Notes: generated by a model not told the origin, from the letters alone. Counted from the first letter of the stretch, positions 8,106 to 19,456 are shown. The stretch is 64,000 nucleotides of DNA from Paracoccus chinensis (GCF_900102885.1 NZ_FNGE01000004.1:124001-188000); one strand, 5' to 3'. Numbers and translations are program-made.

Positions 8106-10057
8106 GCGCCGACAAGCTGGCGATAGATCTGCGGCAGCGCCTCGGTCAGCCTGTCGGGGTGCGGGATCAGCGCGTGCCCGCCCTGCCCGAAGATGCGCGG
8201 GAACCAGGACTTGCCGTCGCGGTCCACGGTGATGCCGAAGACCGAATGGCCCGCGCGGCGCGCCTCGCGCACGGCCATGGCGCTGTCCTCGATGCCGTGG
8301 CGGCCCTCGTAATGGTCGAGGTCGTTGGGCTTGCCGTCGGTGATGACCAGCAGCAGCCGCCGCCGACGCCCCTGTTCGGCCAGCGTGGCGCTGGCATGGC
8401 GGATGCCTGCGCCGAGCCGCGTGTAGAAGGCGGGCCGCAGCGCCGCGATGCGGGATTCCACCGCAGCCGACATGGGCTCGTCGAAGCGCTTGCAGGTCGT
8501 TACGAACACCCGGTCGCGCTTGAGTGAGCAGAAGGCCTGCACCCCCACCTGGTCGCCGGTTGCATCCAGCCCCCAGGTTAGCGCGGCCAGCGCCTCGCGC
8601 TCGATGTCGATCACGGCACGCCCTGTCACGGCGCTTTCGGTGGACCGCGAGATGTCCAGCAGGATCGACACGGCGAGATCGCGGTTCTGCGGGCGCGACT
8701 GCTTCCAGACGCGGTCCGACCCTTCGCCCGCGACCTTCAGCCCCACGCGCGACCGGACGGTCGCGTCCAGATCCAGTTCGTCCCCGTCGCGGTGGCCGGT
8801 GGTGATGACGCGGCCGGGGCGCATCGCCTCGAACTGGCGGCGCACGGCGCGGATGCGGCGGCGGGCGGCGTCGTCGAAGGAATGCGAGGCCGCAGGATCC
8901 GCCTCGGGATAGCTGTCCAGCACGCGGGCATGGGCGGGCAGGTAGCGGCCGGTCCTCGCGTCCCATTCGGGATAGGTGAAGGCGCCCGACAGCGCCTCGC
9001 GGTCCACGTCCTCGGGCGACAGGTCCAGGTGGACCTTCAGCCGCGTGGCCGGGGCCTTGCTGACCTGGCCGAGGCTCAGCTCCTCCTGGTCGTCCAGCGC
9101 CTTGCGGGCGCTGTCTTCGTCATCGTCGTCCACGCGGCGGTTGAGGTTCAGGAACTCGGCCCAACTCAGGATCGCCTCGAACTTGTTGATGATCAGGCTG
9201 TCCTTGCGCTCGGCCGCGTCGGCCTGCTTGCGTCGGGCGCGGAGGGTGCGCTCCTGATGCTCGCCGGTTTCCACGACCTCGCCCTCGGCCTCGCGCGTCT
9301 CGACCCGGTCGGGCGAGGAAGCGGCGCCCGCCTCGGACACCACCCACAGGGGTACGGGCCGCAGCGGCTGATAACGCCGGGGCGCGGTGAAACCCGTCAG
9401 GTCTCCCTCCAGCGCTTCCAGCATCTCGGCCGCGCGGGGCGACAAGGGGGCATCATCGCCCAGCAGATGCCGCGCGACCGCCTCGACTGCCGCCTCCTCG
9501 GGCGGCAGGGTCGAAAGTGGTCGTCCGGCGAGGATCAGCCCGCGCAACTCGTCGTAAAGCCCCATCAGCCCCGGCGCGGCCTTGGCCACCCGATCGATGG
9601 TCGCCCGCGCCGCGGTCAGCCGCGCCAGATCGCGGCGCATCGGGTCGTCCCCGGTCTCCTCCGGCGCCACCAGATGCGCGGCATAGGCGGCCAGCCACAG
9701 GTACAGCGCGCCGTTCGCCTCGGGTGTCGGCAGAAGGGCCAGTGTCGCGGGCAGGCGCAGGATGCCGCCGTCGAACTCGGGCGTGGGCAGCGCCTCGGCC
9801 TCGGTCCCCAGGCGCCGCCGCCAGCTCAGCCGGTGGCGGCTCACGCGATCCGCCGCGGGCCGCATCTCGATCGAATGATCGCCGCCAAGGCCCCGGAACA
9901 GCACCGCAAGGCGGCCCGAGACCTCGGACAGGTTCACCCGGGCGTCCTCGTGCACAGGCAGCGAGTCAAAGCCGCTGGCAAGCCCGTGCCAGAGCTTGCC
10001 GATGCTTTCCTCGGGCTCCCACGGCTCGATCTCGCGCCAGTCCACACGCGCGGCCAT
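8102..10057 (-). CDS. norD: NorD, von Willebrand A-domain activator of NO reductase
   Basis: The protein of about 651 residues has a long helical N-terminal part and a C-terminal von Willebrand factor A domain (about 455-640). The metal-ion-dependent adhesion site is visible as LLDISRSTES (DxSxS), with a later Asp in VITDGKPND. NorD works with the AAA ATPase NorQ, like CbbO with CbbQ, in activating NorCB, probably through iron insertion. The middle is highly charged (about 270-320). The ATG at 10057 is chosen because GAAAGG sits seven bases upstream; an in-frame ATG six bases earlier (10063) is also possible. A repeat element separates it from norQ. Confidence 0.95.
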   Translation of the reverse strand: MAARVDWREIEPWEPEESIGKLWHGLASGFDSLPVHEDARVNLSEVSGRLAVLFRGLGGDHSIEMRPAADRVSRHRLSWRRRLGTEAEALPTPEFDGGILRLPATLALLPTPEANGALYLWLAAYAAHLVAPEETGDDPMRRDLARLTAARATIDRVAKAAPGLMGLYDELRGLILAGRPLSTLPPEEAAVEAVARHLLGDDAPLSPRAAEMLEALEGDLTGFTAPRRYQPLRPVPLWVVSEAGAASSPDRVETREAEGEVVETGEHQERTLRARRKQADAAERKDSLIINKFEAILSWAEFLNLNRRVDDDDEDSARKALDDQEELSLGQVSKAPATRLKVHLDLSPEDVDREALSGAFTYPEWDARTGRYLPAHARVLDSYPEADPAASHSFDDAARRRIRAVRRQFEAMRPGRVITTGHRDGDELDLDATVRSRVGLKVAGEGSDRVWKQSRPQNRDLAVSILLDISRSTESAVTGRAVIDIEREALAALTWGLDATGDQVGVQAFCSLKRDRVFVTTCKRFDEPMSAAVESRIAALRPAFYTRLGAGIRHASATLAEQGRRRRLLLVITDGKPNDLDHYEGRHGIEDSAMAVREARRAGHSVFGITVDRDGKSWFPRIFGQGGHALIPHPDRLTEALPQIYRQLVGA

Positions 10058-10063
10058 GATCAT

Positions 10064-10111
10064 GCCTTTCTTCTTCGGTCAAATATCCCGGGGTCCGGGG
10101 CAGAGCCCCGG
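10064..10111 (-). repeat. Dispersed intergenic element, copy 3, between norQ and norD
   Basis: Read on the minus strand this is a hairpin CCGGGGC-TCT-GCCCCGG (10095-10111), then the core GGGATATTTGACCGAAGAAG ending at the norD ribosome site. It has the same hairpin, GGATATTT and GAAGA order as copy 1. It is the only sizeable gap inside the nor operon, so it could lower norDEF expression relative to norCBQ or be an mRNA processing point. Confidence 0.6.
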
Positions 10112-10121
10112 TCCTCAGGTG

Positions 10122-10928
10122 TCAGCCCAGCACCGCCACCACGAGGTCGGCGAGCCCGCGCTTGATGTCGGCGTCGTCGGTCAGCGGCTCGATCATCGCA
10201 ACCGAGATCGCCCGGTTCAGGTCCATGCCGCCTGCCACCAGCGTCGCCGCATAGACGACGAGCCGGGTCGAGACGCCTTCTTCCAGGTCCTGCCCCTTCA
10301 GCGCCCGCAGCTTGCCCGCCAGCCGCACCAGCATCGCGGCGCGGCGTTCGTCCAGGCCGCTTTCCTGCACCACGATGGCGGTTTCCTGCGCCGCGGGCGG
10401 GAAGTCGAACTCCATCGCGACGAAGCGCTGGCGGGTGGAGGGCTTCAGCGTCTTGAGGATGTTCTGGTAGCCGGGGTTGTAGGAGGCGACCAGCATGAAG
10501 CCCGGCGCGGCCTCCAGTTCCTCGCCCGTGCGGTCGATGGGCAGGATGCGGCGGTCGTCGGTCAGCGGGTGCAGCACCACCGTCACGTCCTTGCGCGCCT
10601 CGACCACCTCGTCGAGGTAGCAGATCGCCCCCTCGCGGACCGCGCGGGTCAGGGGGCCGTCCACCCAGACCGTCTCGCCGCCCTTCAGCAGGTAGCGCCC
10701 GATCAGGTCGGATGCCGACAGGTCGTCATGGCAGGCGACCGTGTAAAGCGGCCGGCCCAGCCGCGCGGCCATGTGGGTGACGAAGCGGGTCTTGCCGCAG
10801 CCGGTCGGGCCTTTCAGCAGCACCGGCAGGTCGTTCCTGGCCGCCGCCTCGAAGACCGCGACCTCGTCGCGCTGGGGCAGGTAGAAGGGGGCGTCCGCCC
10901 CCTCCCTCGTTTCCGCATGAGCGTTCAT
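10122..10928 (-). CDS. norQ: NorQ, MoxR/CbbQ-type AAA+ ATPase for NO reductase activation
   Basis: The 268-residue cytosolic ATPase carries Walker A GPTGCGKT (residues 40-47), Walker B in AICYLDEVVEA and a sensor segment MLVASYNPGYQN, followed by the CbbQ/NirQ/NorQ C-terminal domain. With NorD it remodels or activates the NorCB complex. It begins 5 bases downstream of norB on the minus strand, so it belongs to the norCBQDEF operon. Sequence and length match the family throughout. Confidence 0.95.
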   Translation of the reverse strand: MNAHAETREGADAPFYLPQRDEVAVFEAAARNDLPVLLKGPTGCGKTRFVTHMAARLGRPLYTVACHDDLSASDLIGRYLLKGGETVWVDGPLTRAVREGAICYLDEVVEARKDVTVVLHPLTDDRRILPIDRTGEELEAAPGFMLVASYNPGYQNILKTLKPSTRQRFVAMEFDFPPAAQETAIVVQESGLDERRAAMLVRLAGKLRALKGQDLEEGVSTRLVVYAATLVAGGMDLNRAISVAMIEPLTDDADIKRGLADLVVAVLG

Positions 10929-10932
10929 GTCC

Positions 10933-12327
10933 TCACTCCGCCGGGGTGCGATGGGCCAGGTGGTCGCGATGGACCTGCGCGGGCCCGGGCTCGACGATCT
11001 CGCGCCGCACGACGACGATCGAGTAGATGAAGAGCAGCGCCCCCAGCACCACGGCGATGCCCGACCCGAAGCGCATCCAGTAGAAGATGCCCAGCTGGTC
11101 CTGCACGTCCATGTAGGCCTCGCCGTTCACCCGCTGCAGGTGCGTCTGCACGGTGCCCGCGAAGGTCAGCGTGAAGGTCATGAACAGCATCCCGCCCGAC
11201 ATCAGCCAGAAGGAGGCCATGTTCAGCACCTGGTTATAGGGATCGCGGTTGCGCAGGATGGGCGCGGCATAGGTGATGATCGCCAGCACCAAGCAGACAT
11301 AGGCGCCGTAGAAGGCCAGGTGCCCGTGCGCCGCGGTGATCTGCGTGCCGTGGGTGTAGTAGTTCACCCCGTGCAGCGTGTGCAGGAAGCCCCAGACGCC
11401 CGCGCCGAAGAAGGCCAGGACCGAGCACCCGAGCGACCACAGCAGCGCGGCCTTGTTCGGGTGGTCGCGGCGGCCCTTCCAGACCATGATGAAGGCAAAG
11501 GACATCATGGCGAAGAAGGGCACGATCTCGAAGGACGAGAAGATCGACCCCACCCACTGCCAGTAGGCCGGCAGGCCGATCCAGTAGTAATGGTGCCCGG
11601 TCCCCAGGATGCCCGAGAAGAGCGCGGTGGCGACGATGACGTAAAGCCACTTCTCGACCACTTCCCGGTCAACGCCCGTCAGCTTCAGCATCAGGAAGGC
11701 CAGGATCGAGGCCATGATCAGTTCCCAGACGCCTTCCACCCACAGGTGGATGACGTACCACCAGTACTGCTTGTCCAGCACGATGTTGTGGGGGTTGTAG
11801 AAGGCGAAGAGCCACAGCAGTGCCAGACCCCAGAGGCCCAGCAGCAGCACGTTCGAGATCGCGGTCTTGCGCCCCTTCAGCACCGTCATGGTGACGTTGT
11901 ACAGGAACAGCAGCGCGGCCACGGTGATGCCCACCTTGACCCAGGTGGGCTGTTCCAGGAACTCGCGCCCCTGGGTGCCCAGGAAGTAGCTTCCATTGAA
12001 CCAGTTGAAGATGTAGGTCAGCACCGCGCCAAGCGTGCCGACCACCATGATGATCAGCTGCAGCCATGCGATGGCCGGCGAATGGATCTCGCGCTCGGCT
12101 TCCTCGGGAAGCAGGAAATAGGCCGAGCCGAAGAAGCCCAGCAGCAGCCACACGACAAGGGCGTTGGTGTGCAGCATCCGGATGATGTTGAAGGGCAGGA
12201 TCTCGGCCAGGAAGTTCGGCTGGACATAGACATAGCCCATGAGCAGGCCGAAGGTGACCTGCAGCGCGAACAGCGCCATGGCCACGCCGAAATAGGCGAA
12301 GGCGATCTTCTGTGTTGCGTATCTCAT
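10933..12327 (-). CDS. norB: Nitric oxide reductase catalytic subunit, cytochrome b (NorB)
   Basis: The 464-residue protein has about 12 transmembrane helices and is the heme b/heme b3-FeB subunit that joins two NO molecules to N2O. Visible histidine motifs fit the heme and FeB ligands: HTNALVVWLLLG, HLWVEGVWELIMASILAF and GTGHHYYWIG, with a later THGTQITAAHGHLAFYGAY. The Glu in VEGVWE is one of the conserved NorB acidic residues. It lies directly downstream of norC (16-base gap), as in all cNOR operons. Confidence 0.97.
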   Translation of the reverse strand: MRYATQKIAFAYFGVAMALFALQVTFGLLMGYVYVQPNFLAEILPFNIIRMLHTNALVVWLLLGFFGSAYFLLPEEAEREIHSPAIAWLQLIIMVVGTLGAVLTYIFNWFNGSYFLGTQGREFLEQPTWVKVGITVAALLFLYNVTMTVLKGRKTAISNVLLLGLWGLALLWLFAFYNPHNIVLDKQYWWYVIHLWVEGVWELIMASILAFLMLKLTGVDREVVEKWLYVIVATALFSGILGTGHHYYWIGLPAYWQWVGSIFSSFEIVPFFAMMSFAFIMVWKGRRDHPNKAALLWSLGCSVLAFFGAGVWGFLHTLHGVNYYTHGTQITAAHGHLAFYGAYVCLVLAIITYAAPILRNRDPYNQVLNMASFWLMSGGMLFMTFTLTFAGTVQTHLQRVNGEAYMDVQDQLGIFYWMRFGSGIAVVLGALLFIYSIVVVRREIVEPGPAQVHRDHLAHRTPAE

Positions 12328-12343
12328 GATTGTCCCTCTCGCC

Positions 12344-12796
12344 TCAGCCCGCGTCGTTCGGCGGCCATTGCTGGGTGTTCACCGACCCCACGAACAGCAG
12401 GAAGTCGGAAAGCGCGCGGTATTCCTCGTCCGTCAGGTTGAACTGCGGCATCTGCCGCCGTCCCTCGATCCCCGTCGGCATGGCATCCATCCAGGCCTTC
12501 AGCGTTTCCACCGCCGCATCGGGATCGTCCTGGACCCCCCAGCGCTTCATCACGTTGCCCAGTTCGGGCGCGAAATAGGCGCCCTCGCCCAGCAGCGTGT
12601 GGCAGTTGATGCAGGCCTTGTTTTCCCACACCAGCTTGCCGGCGACGACGCTCTCGGTCAGGGCGGCTTGGTCCGTCGAGACGTTGACGGCGTAAAGGTG
12701 GCTGTGGACGGACATCGCGCCGAATATCGCGATGAAGAACAATGACCCGCCATAGAAGACGTTGCGGGCCATGCTCTTGGTCATGACGTCGCTCAT
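12344..12796 (-). CDS. norC: Nitric oxide reductase cytochrome c subunit (NorC)
   Basis: The 150-residue membrane-anchored cytochrome has one N-terminal transmembrane helix (about 13-33) and a periplasmic heme c domain with CINCHT. The axial Met is probably in RRQMPQFNLT. It takes electrons from periplasmic cytochrome c or cupredoxin and passes them to NorB. The start at 12796 (MSDVMTKSMARN) gives the usual length; the longer frame to 12826 would overlap the promoter. An NNR-type box is centred about 70 bases upstream. Confidence 0.96.
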   Translation of the reverse strand: MSDVMTKSMARNVFYGGSLFFIAIFGAMSVHSHLYAVNVSTDQAALTESVVAGKLVWENKACINCHTLLGEGAYFAPELGNVMKRWGVQDDPDAAVETLKAWMDAMPTGIEGRRQMPQFNLTDEEYRALSDFLLFVGSVNTQQWPPNDAG

Positions 12797-12825
12797 GGCG
12801 GCGGTCCCTTCGAGCAGTTTACACA

Positions 12826-12872
12826 ATCATACGGATAACGGCAGCGTGGGCCCAAGCCTTGCCCAAAGTCAA
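12826..12872 (-). promoter_or_regulatory. NNR/FNR-type box and -10 of the norCBQDEF promoter
   Basis: On the minus strand TTGACTTTGGGCAA (12872-12859) fits TTG-N8-CAA, the NNR/FNR-type half-site pattern, and strongly resembles the box between nirI and nirS. About 28 bases downstream is TATGAT (12831-12826), a good -10. The box centre falls about 46 bases from the likely transcript start, near the class II position (-41.5) used by this family. Confidence 0.75.
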
Positions 12873-12915
12873 CGAGGCGTGACCAGGCCGTGTTTTTCCG
12901 GATTTTCCTGCGCTG

Positions 12916-13797
12916 TCAGAGCGACACCAGCGCCTCGAGCCGGGCCTCGGGGAATGACTGCAGCGCGGCATCGATCGCGGGACGTTCCATCAGCACGGCG
13001 GCGGTGGACAGCGCATCGGCCAGGGCGGCATTCTCGGCGCTGACCGAAACCAGCGCCCAGCGCGGCGGCTGGCCCTGCGGCCCCAGGATATGCGCCCGGT
13101 CCCCGGCGAGACCGATCCGCGTTCCGAAGGGCGCCGAGGTCGCCAGCGCCCTGCCCTGCAGCGTCAGCTCGCGCACCAGACCCCCGTCGGGCGTCTCGAT
13201 TCGGGCCTGCCAGCCCGAGGCGCCCAGCGCCCGGACCTCGCCCGCGTCGATCAGCAGGTCTCCCAGGCGATGACGGGTTGCCACCTCGGCCAGCCGGTCG
13301 GCGGCGAAGCCCTGGGCGATCCCGTTCAGCGTCAGCGCCATTCCGGGACGCGCCAGCCGGATCTCGGCCACATCGGCGCGGACTTCGTCCCATCCGACCA
13401 GCGAGCGCGCAGGCGATTCGTCATGCCCCAGGCGGCGCGCCTGCCACAGCGGCTGCACGGTCGGATCGAAGGCGCCCCCGGTTGCGGCATGCACACGCCC
13501 GGCCAGGTCCAGCAGCGCCAGCATGTCGGCGGACGGATGAGGCAGCCGGCCCAGCGCGTTCAGCCGCATCAGCTCAGACCCGCCGAACAGCGAGAACTGC
13601 CGCTCGACCGACTGCAGCGCGCGCTCGGCCTCGGAAAAGAAGGCGCGGGCGGCGGCGGGGGTGCCGCCCTCGACCGTCAGCGCGACATCGGCACCCATCG
13701 CCACGCCCTGCCAGTGGTGGCGGGTGGGCGCAGCAGCAGCGGACAAGGCCAGCGCGCAGGCCGACAGGGCAAGGAAACGGCGGCGCGGCAGGATCAT
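12916..13797 (-). CDS. nirX: NirX, ApbE-like FAD:protein FMN transferase
   Basis: The 293-residue exported protein has an arginine-containing N-terminal signal (MILPRRRFLALSACALALSA) and the ApbE fold: GGAFDPTVQPL, LNGIAQGFAADRLAE and LIDAGEVRALG. ApbE proteins attach FMN through a phosphoester to Thr of exported electron-transfer proteins. The obvious client is NirI, encoded two genes upstream, whose N-terminal domain belongs to the flavinylated NosR group. It is the last gene of nirI-nnrS-nirX and starts at 13797 with an ATGA overlap with nnrS. P. denitrificans has a gene of this type beside nirI. Confidence 0.9.
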   Translation of the reverse strand: MILPRRRFLALSACALALSAAAAPTRHHWQGVAMGADVALTVEGGTPAAARAFFSEAERALQSVERQFSLFGGSELMRLNALGRLPHPSADMLALLDLAGRVHAATGGAFDPTVQPLWQARRLGHDESPARSLVGWDEVRADVAEIRLARPGMALTLNGIAQGFAADRLAEVATRHRLGDLLIDAGEVRALGASGWQARIETPDGGLVRELTLQGRALATSAPFGTRIGLAGDRAHILGPQGQPPRWALVSVSAENAALADALSTAAVLMERPAIDAALQSFPEARLEALVSL

Positions 13798-14999
13798 GAG
13801 GCGTTCCCCTTGACCGGGCGCGGCGTGGTCCAGATGGGCCACAGCGCCAGAAGATACAGCACGAAGGCCAGAATCCACAGCGCCCCCGCGCCCAGCGTGC
13901 CCGCCGCGTGGAACGAGCCCGGCCAGGCCGAAGCCGCCCAGCGCAGCAGGGCCGCCAGCGGGATCAGCCCGTAGGCCAGCGCCACAGTCGCAGGCGCGCG
14001 CAGGGGGCGGCCCGAATGGCCGATGCTGGCGCGGCTCATCACCGCCAGCGTCATGCCGCCGATCGCGCCGACGCCCAGAATGTGCAGCGCGCCGATCTCG
14101 GAGCTTAGGCCCAGCAGCGCCAGCCCCCAGGCCAGCAGCCCCAGCACCAGCATCGCATAGCCCGCGTGCAGCGCCCAGACGATGGGATCGCCCAGGGTGG
14201 ACAGCCCGCGCCAGCCCGCCAGCCTCAGCCCGGCCGCGATTCCCGCCGCCGCGGCGACAGCGCCGGTCAGCGGATCGGGCGCGCCCGCCAGCGCCAGAAG
14301 CGCAGTCAGGATCGGCAGGGCCACACCCGCGATCTCGAGCGGCTTGCGCGACACCGGGACCGGGGCGGCGGGGTTCCCGCGCAGCAGCGCGTTGCGGGTG
14401 AAGGCGGGGGTGACGCGCCCGCCCAGCACCGCGATCATGGCCGAAACCGTCAGCAGCCCGCCGCGCATCCCCTGCGCCTCGGTCGCGCTCCAACCGATCC
14501 AGTCGAGGTGGACCAGGAGGTTCGAGGTCCAGAACAGCGTCAGCAGGGCGATGAACATCAGGTTCTGGGGCTTGGGCTTGATCATTAGCATTGCCACCAT
14601 CCGCGCGCCCAGCACCGGCACGAAGGCGAGGTCCAGCAGTGCCACCACCCCGGCGGGCAGCGCGCCCGCGAACCAGACCGCGACACGCCCCGCGAGCCAC
14701 AGCCCCGCGACCAGCGCCACGAAACGGTCCGAAGGCGCGGGCGCGCCGGTCCAGTTCGGCACGGCGGTCAGGAAGAAGCCGCCCAGCGCCGCGCTGGCGA
14801 ATCCGAAGACCATCTCATGCGCGTGCCAGGCGATCGGGCCGGGGGCAAAGGGCAACTCGGCCGCGCCGGTGGTCCACAGCAGCCAGACGGCGATGGCGGC
14901 GACCGCGTAAAGCCCGGCGGCCATGAAGAAGACGCGCCAGCCGTCGCGGAAGAGGATGGGCAAGGACGGGGTGGGGGCGGAGGAAGCGGTCATGGTCAT
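13794..14999 (-). CDS. nnrS: NnrS family heme/copper membrane protein
   Basis: The 401-residue protein has about 12 hydrophobic helices and NnrS motifs: WHAHEMVFGFASAALGGFFLTA, NWTG, and near the end HILGVGAIGGMTLAVMSRAS with GHSGRP. NnrS proteins are associated with NO stress and denitrification; in Rhodobacter the protein contains heme and copper and in Vibrio it protects against nitrosative damage. The start at 14999 overlaps the nirI stop (ATGA) and the end overlaps nirX, placing it in the middle of a three-gene operon. Confidence 0.93.
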   Translation of the reverse strand: MTMTASSAPTPSLPILFRDGWRVFFMAAGLYAVAAIAVWLLWTTGAAELPFAPGPIAWHAHEMVFGFASAALGGFFLTAVPNWTGAPAPSDRFVALVAGLWLAGRVAVWFAGALPAGVVALLDLAFVPVLGARMVAMLMIKPKPQNLMFIALLTLFWTSNLLVHLDWIGWSATEAQGMRGGLLTVSAMIAVLGGRVTPAFTRNALLRGNPAAPVPVSRKPLEIAGVALPILTALLALAGAPDPLTGAVAAAAGIAAGLRLAGWRGLSTLGDPIVWALHAGYAMLVLGLLAWGLALLGLSSEIGALHILGVGAIGGMTLAVMSRASIGHSGRPLRAPATVALAYGLIPLAALLRWAASAWPGSFHAAGTLGAGALWILAFVLYLLALWPIWTTPRPVKGNAS

Positions 15000-17230
15000 G
15001 ACGTCACCTGCTGGGACCGGAAGGCCGGCGGTTGGTCGGAGCCCGGCGCCGCGGCGCCGGCATGGGCGCCTGCGGGCACCTGGGTGGGTTCGAGCGGCGG
15101 CGGCACGGGGCCGGTCGCGGGGGCGGTCGGAATGGGCGGCGCCCTGAAGCCGCCGCCGCCCGCGCCGCGCGCGCGGCGCTTGAGGACGGGACAGGTGTTC
15201 TCGTCGTCCATGATCGTCTGGCAGCGCAGGCACAGGACGCATTCATTGGGGTTGATGCGCCCCAGCGGGTCAATTGCGCCCATAGGGCATTTCGTTTCGC
15301 ACAGGCGGCACTCGCGCCCGCATTGGGGACGGCGCTTGAGCCAGTCGAAGACCTTCAGCTTGGCCGGGATCGCCAGCCCCGCGCCCAGGGGGCAGACGTA
15401 GCGACAGAAGAAGCGCTCGATGAAGAGCCCCGCGCCCAGCAGGGCCAGCGCGTAGAGCACGAAGGGCCAGGGCCGCAGGAAATACATCGAGATCGCGGTC
15501 TTGAAGGGCTCGGCCTCGGCCAGGACCAGCGACCGCTCCATGGAATAGAAGGACAGCGCCACGATCGCCACGAACAGCGTGTACTTGATGACCCACAGCC
15601 GTTCGTGCAGGGCCTGCGGCACGGCGATCTGGCGGACGCCCAGGCGCTGGGCGGCGGCGTTGGTCAGTTCCTGCAGCGCGCCGAAGGGGCAGAGCCAGCC
15701 GCAGAAAACCCCCCGGCCCCAGAACAGCATCCCCAGCGCCACGGCCGACCACAGCACGAAGATCAGCGGCGCCACCAGGAAGGTTTCCCAGCGGAAGCCC
15801 GACAGAAGCGCGTGCAGAAAGGCCACCACCTGCACGATGGACAGCTGCGCGTTCAACCCCCAGCCCAGCACGACCAGCGTGACGAACAGGTAGACAAGCC
15901 GCACCTGCCGCCACAGGCCCGCGCGGCGCACCAGCCATTCCTGCCCGAAAAGGATCAGCCCCAGCACCCCCAGCATCGCGCCGACCACGGCGATCTGCGG
16001 CTTCTTGGCCTGCCAGAACTGCTGCCACAGCGGGATCTCGGGCACGGGCGGGGCCAGGCGGAAGGCCTCAGGCACGGAAACCTGCGCGGACAGCGGCAGG
16101 GACAGGGTGCCGCCGTCCGCAGCAGGGCGGGTGGTGGTGACGGTCACGGTGAAGGGCTGCGTCAGGTCGATGCCGCCGCGTTCGGGGTCGGCGTCGATGC
16201 GGAACACGCTGCGTTCCGTGAAGGACGGCGCGCCCTCGGCGGCGATGCGGTTGACCTGGGTGTAGCCCTCGGCGGTGGGGGTCAGGGTGACCTCGCCCTG
16301 GGTCACGGCGATCCGCTCGAAGGTCCCGGCGCGCTTCCAGCCGGTGCCACGATGGCCCGTGGCCCCGCGCGAGAAGATCGCCAGCAGCGCCTCGCCCGAG
16401 GCGCGCGCGCCCGCGACGGCGTTGAAGGGCTGCTGGCCCAGCAGGTTGCGGCCCGCCGTGGGGGTGTCGATGATGCCGGTCCAGAATTCCAGGAACGGCT
16501 TGTCCGAATGGGTCGGCACCTGCCGCGCCCCGGCAAAGGCCTGCGCGGCATCCGCCATGCTGGCGCGGGCATGGGACAGGGCACCCATGGATTCCAGCGC
16601 CGCCCAGTCGGCGGGCGCATAGGCCACGCGGTCGATCACCCCGCCCTCGCCCTGCGCCGTGCCCAAGATGCGCGCGGTCCGCAGGATGCCGTCGCGGATC
16701 ACCCCGGTCGAGACGGTGGCGCGGGAAATCACGTCCGGCAGGCCCTCGGCGCCTTCGCCGGACTGGTTCGTGTCATAGCCGCGGAACCCGTCCACATAGG
16801 CCGCGATGTCGGCGTCCGAGATGCCCAGCGTCAGCACCGGCTCGGCATGGCGCATCAGCCGCGCCCCTGCCACGCGCCCGTCCGGCGCGACCGCCACCAG
16901 CACGTCCAGCGGCCGTCCCGAATAGCCGGTCGAGTTCGCCAGTTCCCAGGTCGAGCCGATCAGGCCCAGGGGCTCGCCGTCGGCCTCGACCCGCCAGCCG
17001 GGAACGGGCGCCTCCTGTCGCGCGACGGTGGACTGGCGCTCCGGGGGCAACTGGAACAGCGCCGCCGCAAGACCCGCGTCGGGGGCTGCGGGCGCGATCG
17101 CCTCGGCGGGCGCCGAAGAACCGGCGGCCGGCGCTTGAGCCGCCGCCGGGACCGGCACCAGGGACAGGGCCGCCAGCGACAGGATCGCGGCGACATGGGC
17201 AAGGCGGCAAAGGGGCGCGGGCAGGTTCAT
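14996..17230 (-). CDS. nirI: NirI, NosR-like flavin and iron-sulfur membrane protein for nitrite reductase
   Basis: The 744-residue protein starts with a signal peptide (about 1-30), then a periplasmic FMN-binding domain that includes DVISRATVSTG, resembling the flavinylation motif with a modifiable Thr. A transmembrane block follows, with CxxxCP-type sites (FCGWLCPFGALQE and FCRYVCPLGAG), then a cytosolic ferredoxin part CGRECRLCETKCPMG and CVLCLRCQ. This matches NirI/NosR, needed for nirS expression or electron supply. The tail of about 60 residues after the ferredoxin part is Gly/Pro/Ala-rich and unusual. The ATG at 17230 has GGGA six bases upstream. It diverges from nirS across a shared NNR-type box. 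Confidence 0.93.
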   Translation of the reverse strand: MNLPAPLCRLAHVAAILSLAALSLVPVPAAAQAPAAGSSAPAEAIAPAAPDAGLAAALFQLPPERQSTVARQEAPVPGWRVEADGEPLGLIGSTWELANSTGYSGRPLDVLVAVAPDGRVAGARLMRHAEPVLTLGISDADIAAYVDGFRGYDTNQSGEGAEGLPDVISRATVSTGVIRDGILRTARILGTAQGEGGVIDRVAYAPADWAALESMGALSHARASMADAAQAFAGARQVPTHSDKPFLEFWTGIIDTPTAGRNLLGQQPFNAVAGARASGEALLAIFSRGATGHRGTGWKRAGTFERIAVTQGEVTLTPTAEGYTQVNRIAAEGAPSFTERSVFRIDADPERGGIDLTQPFTVTVTTTRPAADGGTLSLPLSAQVSVPEAFRLAPPVPEIPLWQQFWQAKKPQIAVVGAMLGVLGLILFGQEWLVRRAGLWRQVRLVYLFVTLVVLGWGLNAQLSIVQVVAFLHALLSGFRWETFLVAPLIFVLWSAVALGMLFWGRGVFCGWLCPFGALQELTNAAAQRLGVRQIAVPQALHERLWVIKYTLFVAIVALSFYSMERSLVLAEAEPFKTAISMYFLRPWPFVLYALALLGAGLFIERFFCRYVCPLGAGLAIPAKLKVFDWLKRRPQCGRECRLCETKCPMGAIDPLGRINPNECVLCLRCQTIMDDENTCPVLKRRARGAGGGGFRAPPIPTAPATGPVPPPLEPTQVPAGAHAGAAAPGSDQPPAFRSQQVTS

Positions 17231-17326
17231 GAACATTCCCGGATGGACCCAGCAATTCTGCGGGCGCGACCAGACGCCGCAACTGCAGGCAGAGCACAAC
17301 ACTCGCCCGGAACTTCAGCGCGTGCC

Positions 17327-19441
<2,115 letters not shown>

Positions 19442-19456
19442 TCGTCGGAACGCAAA

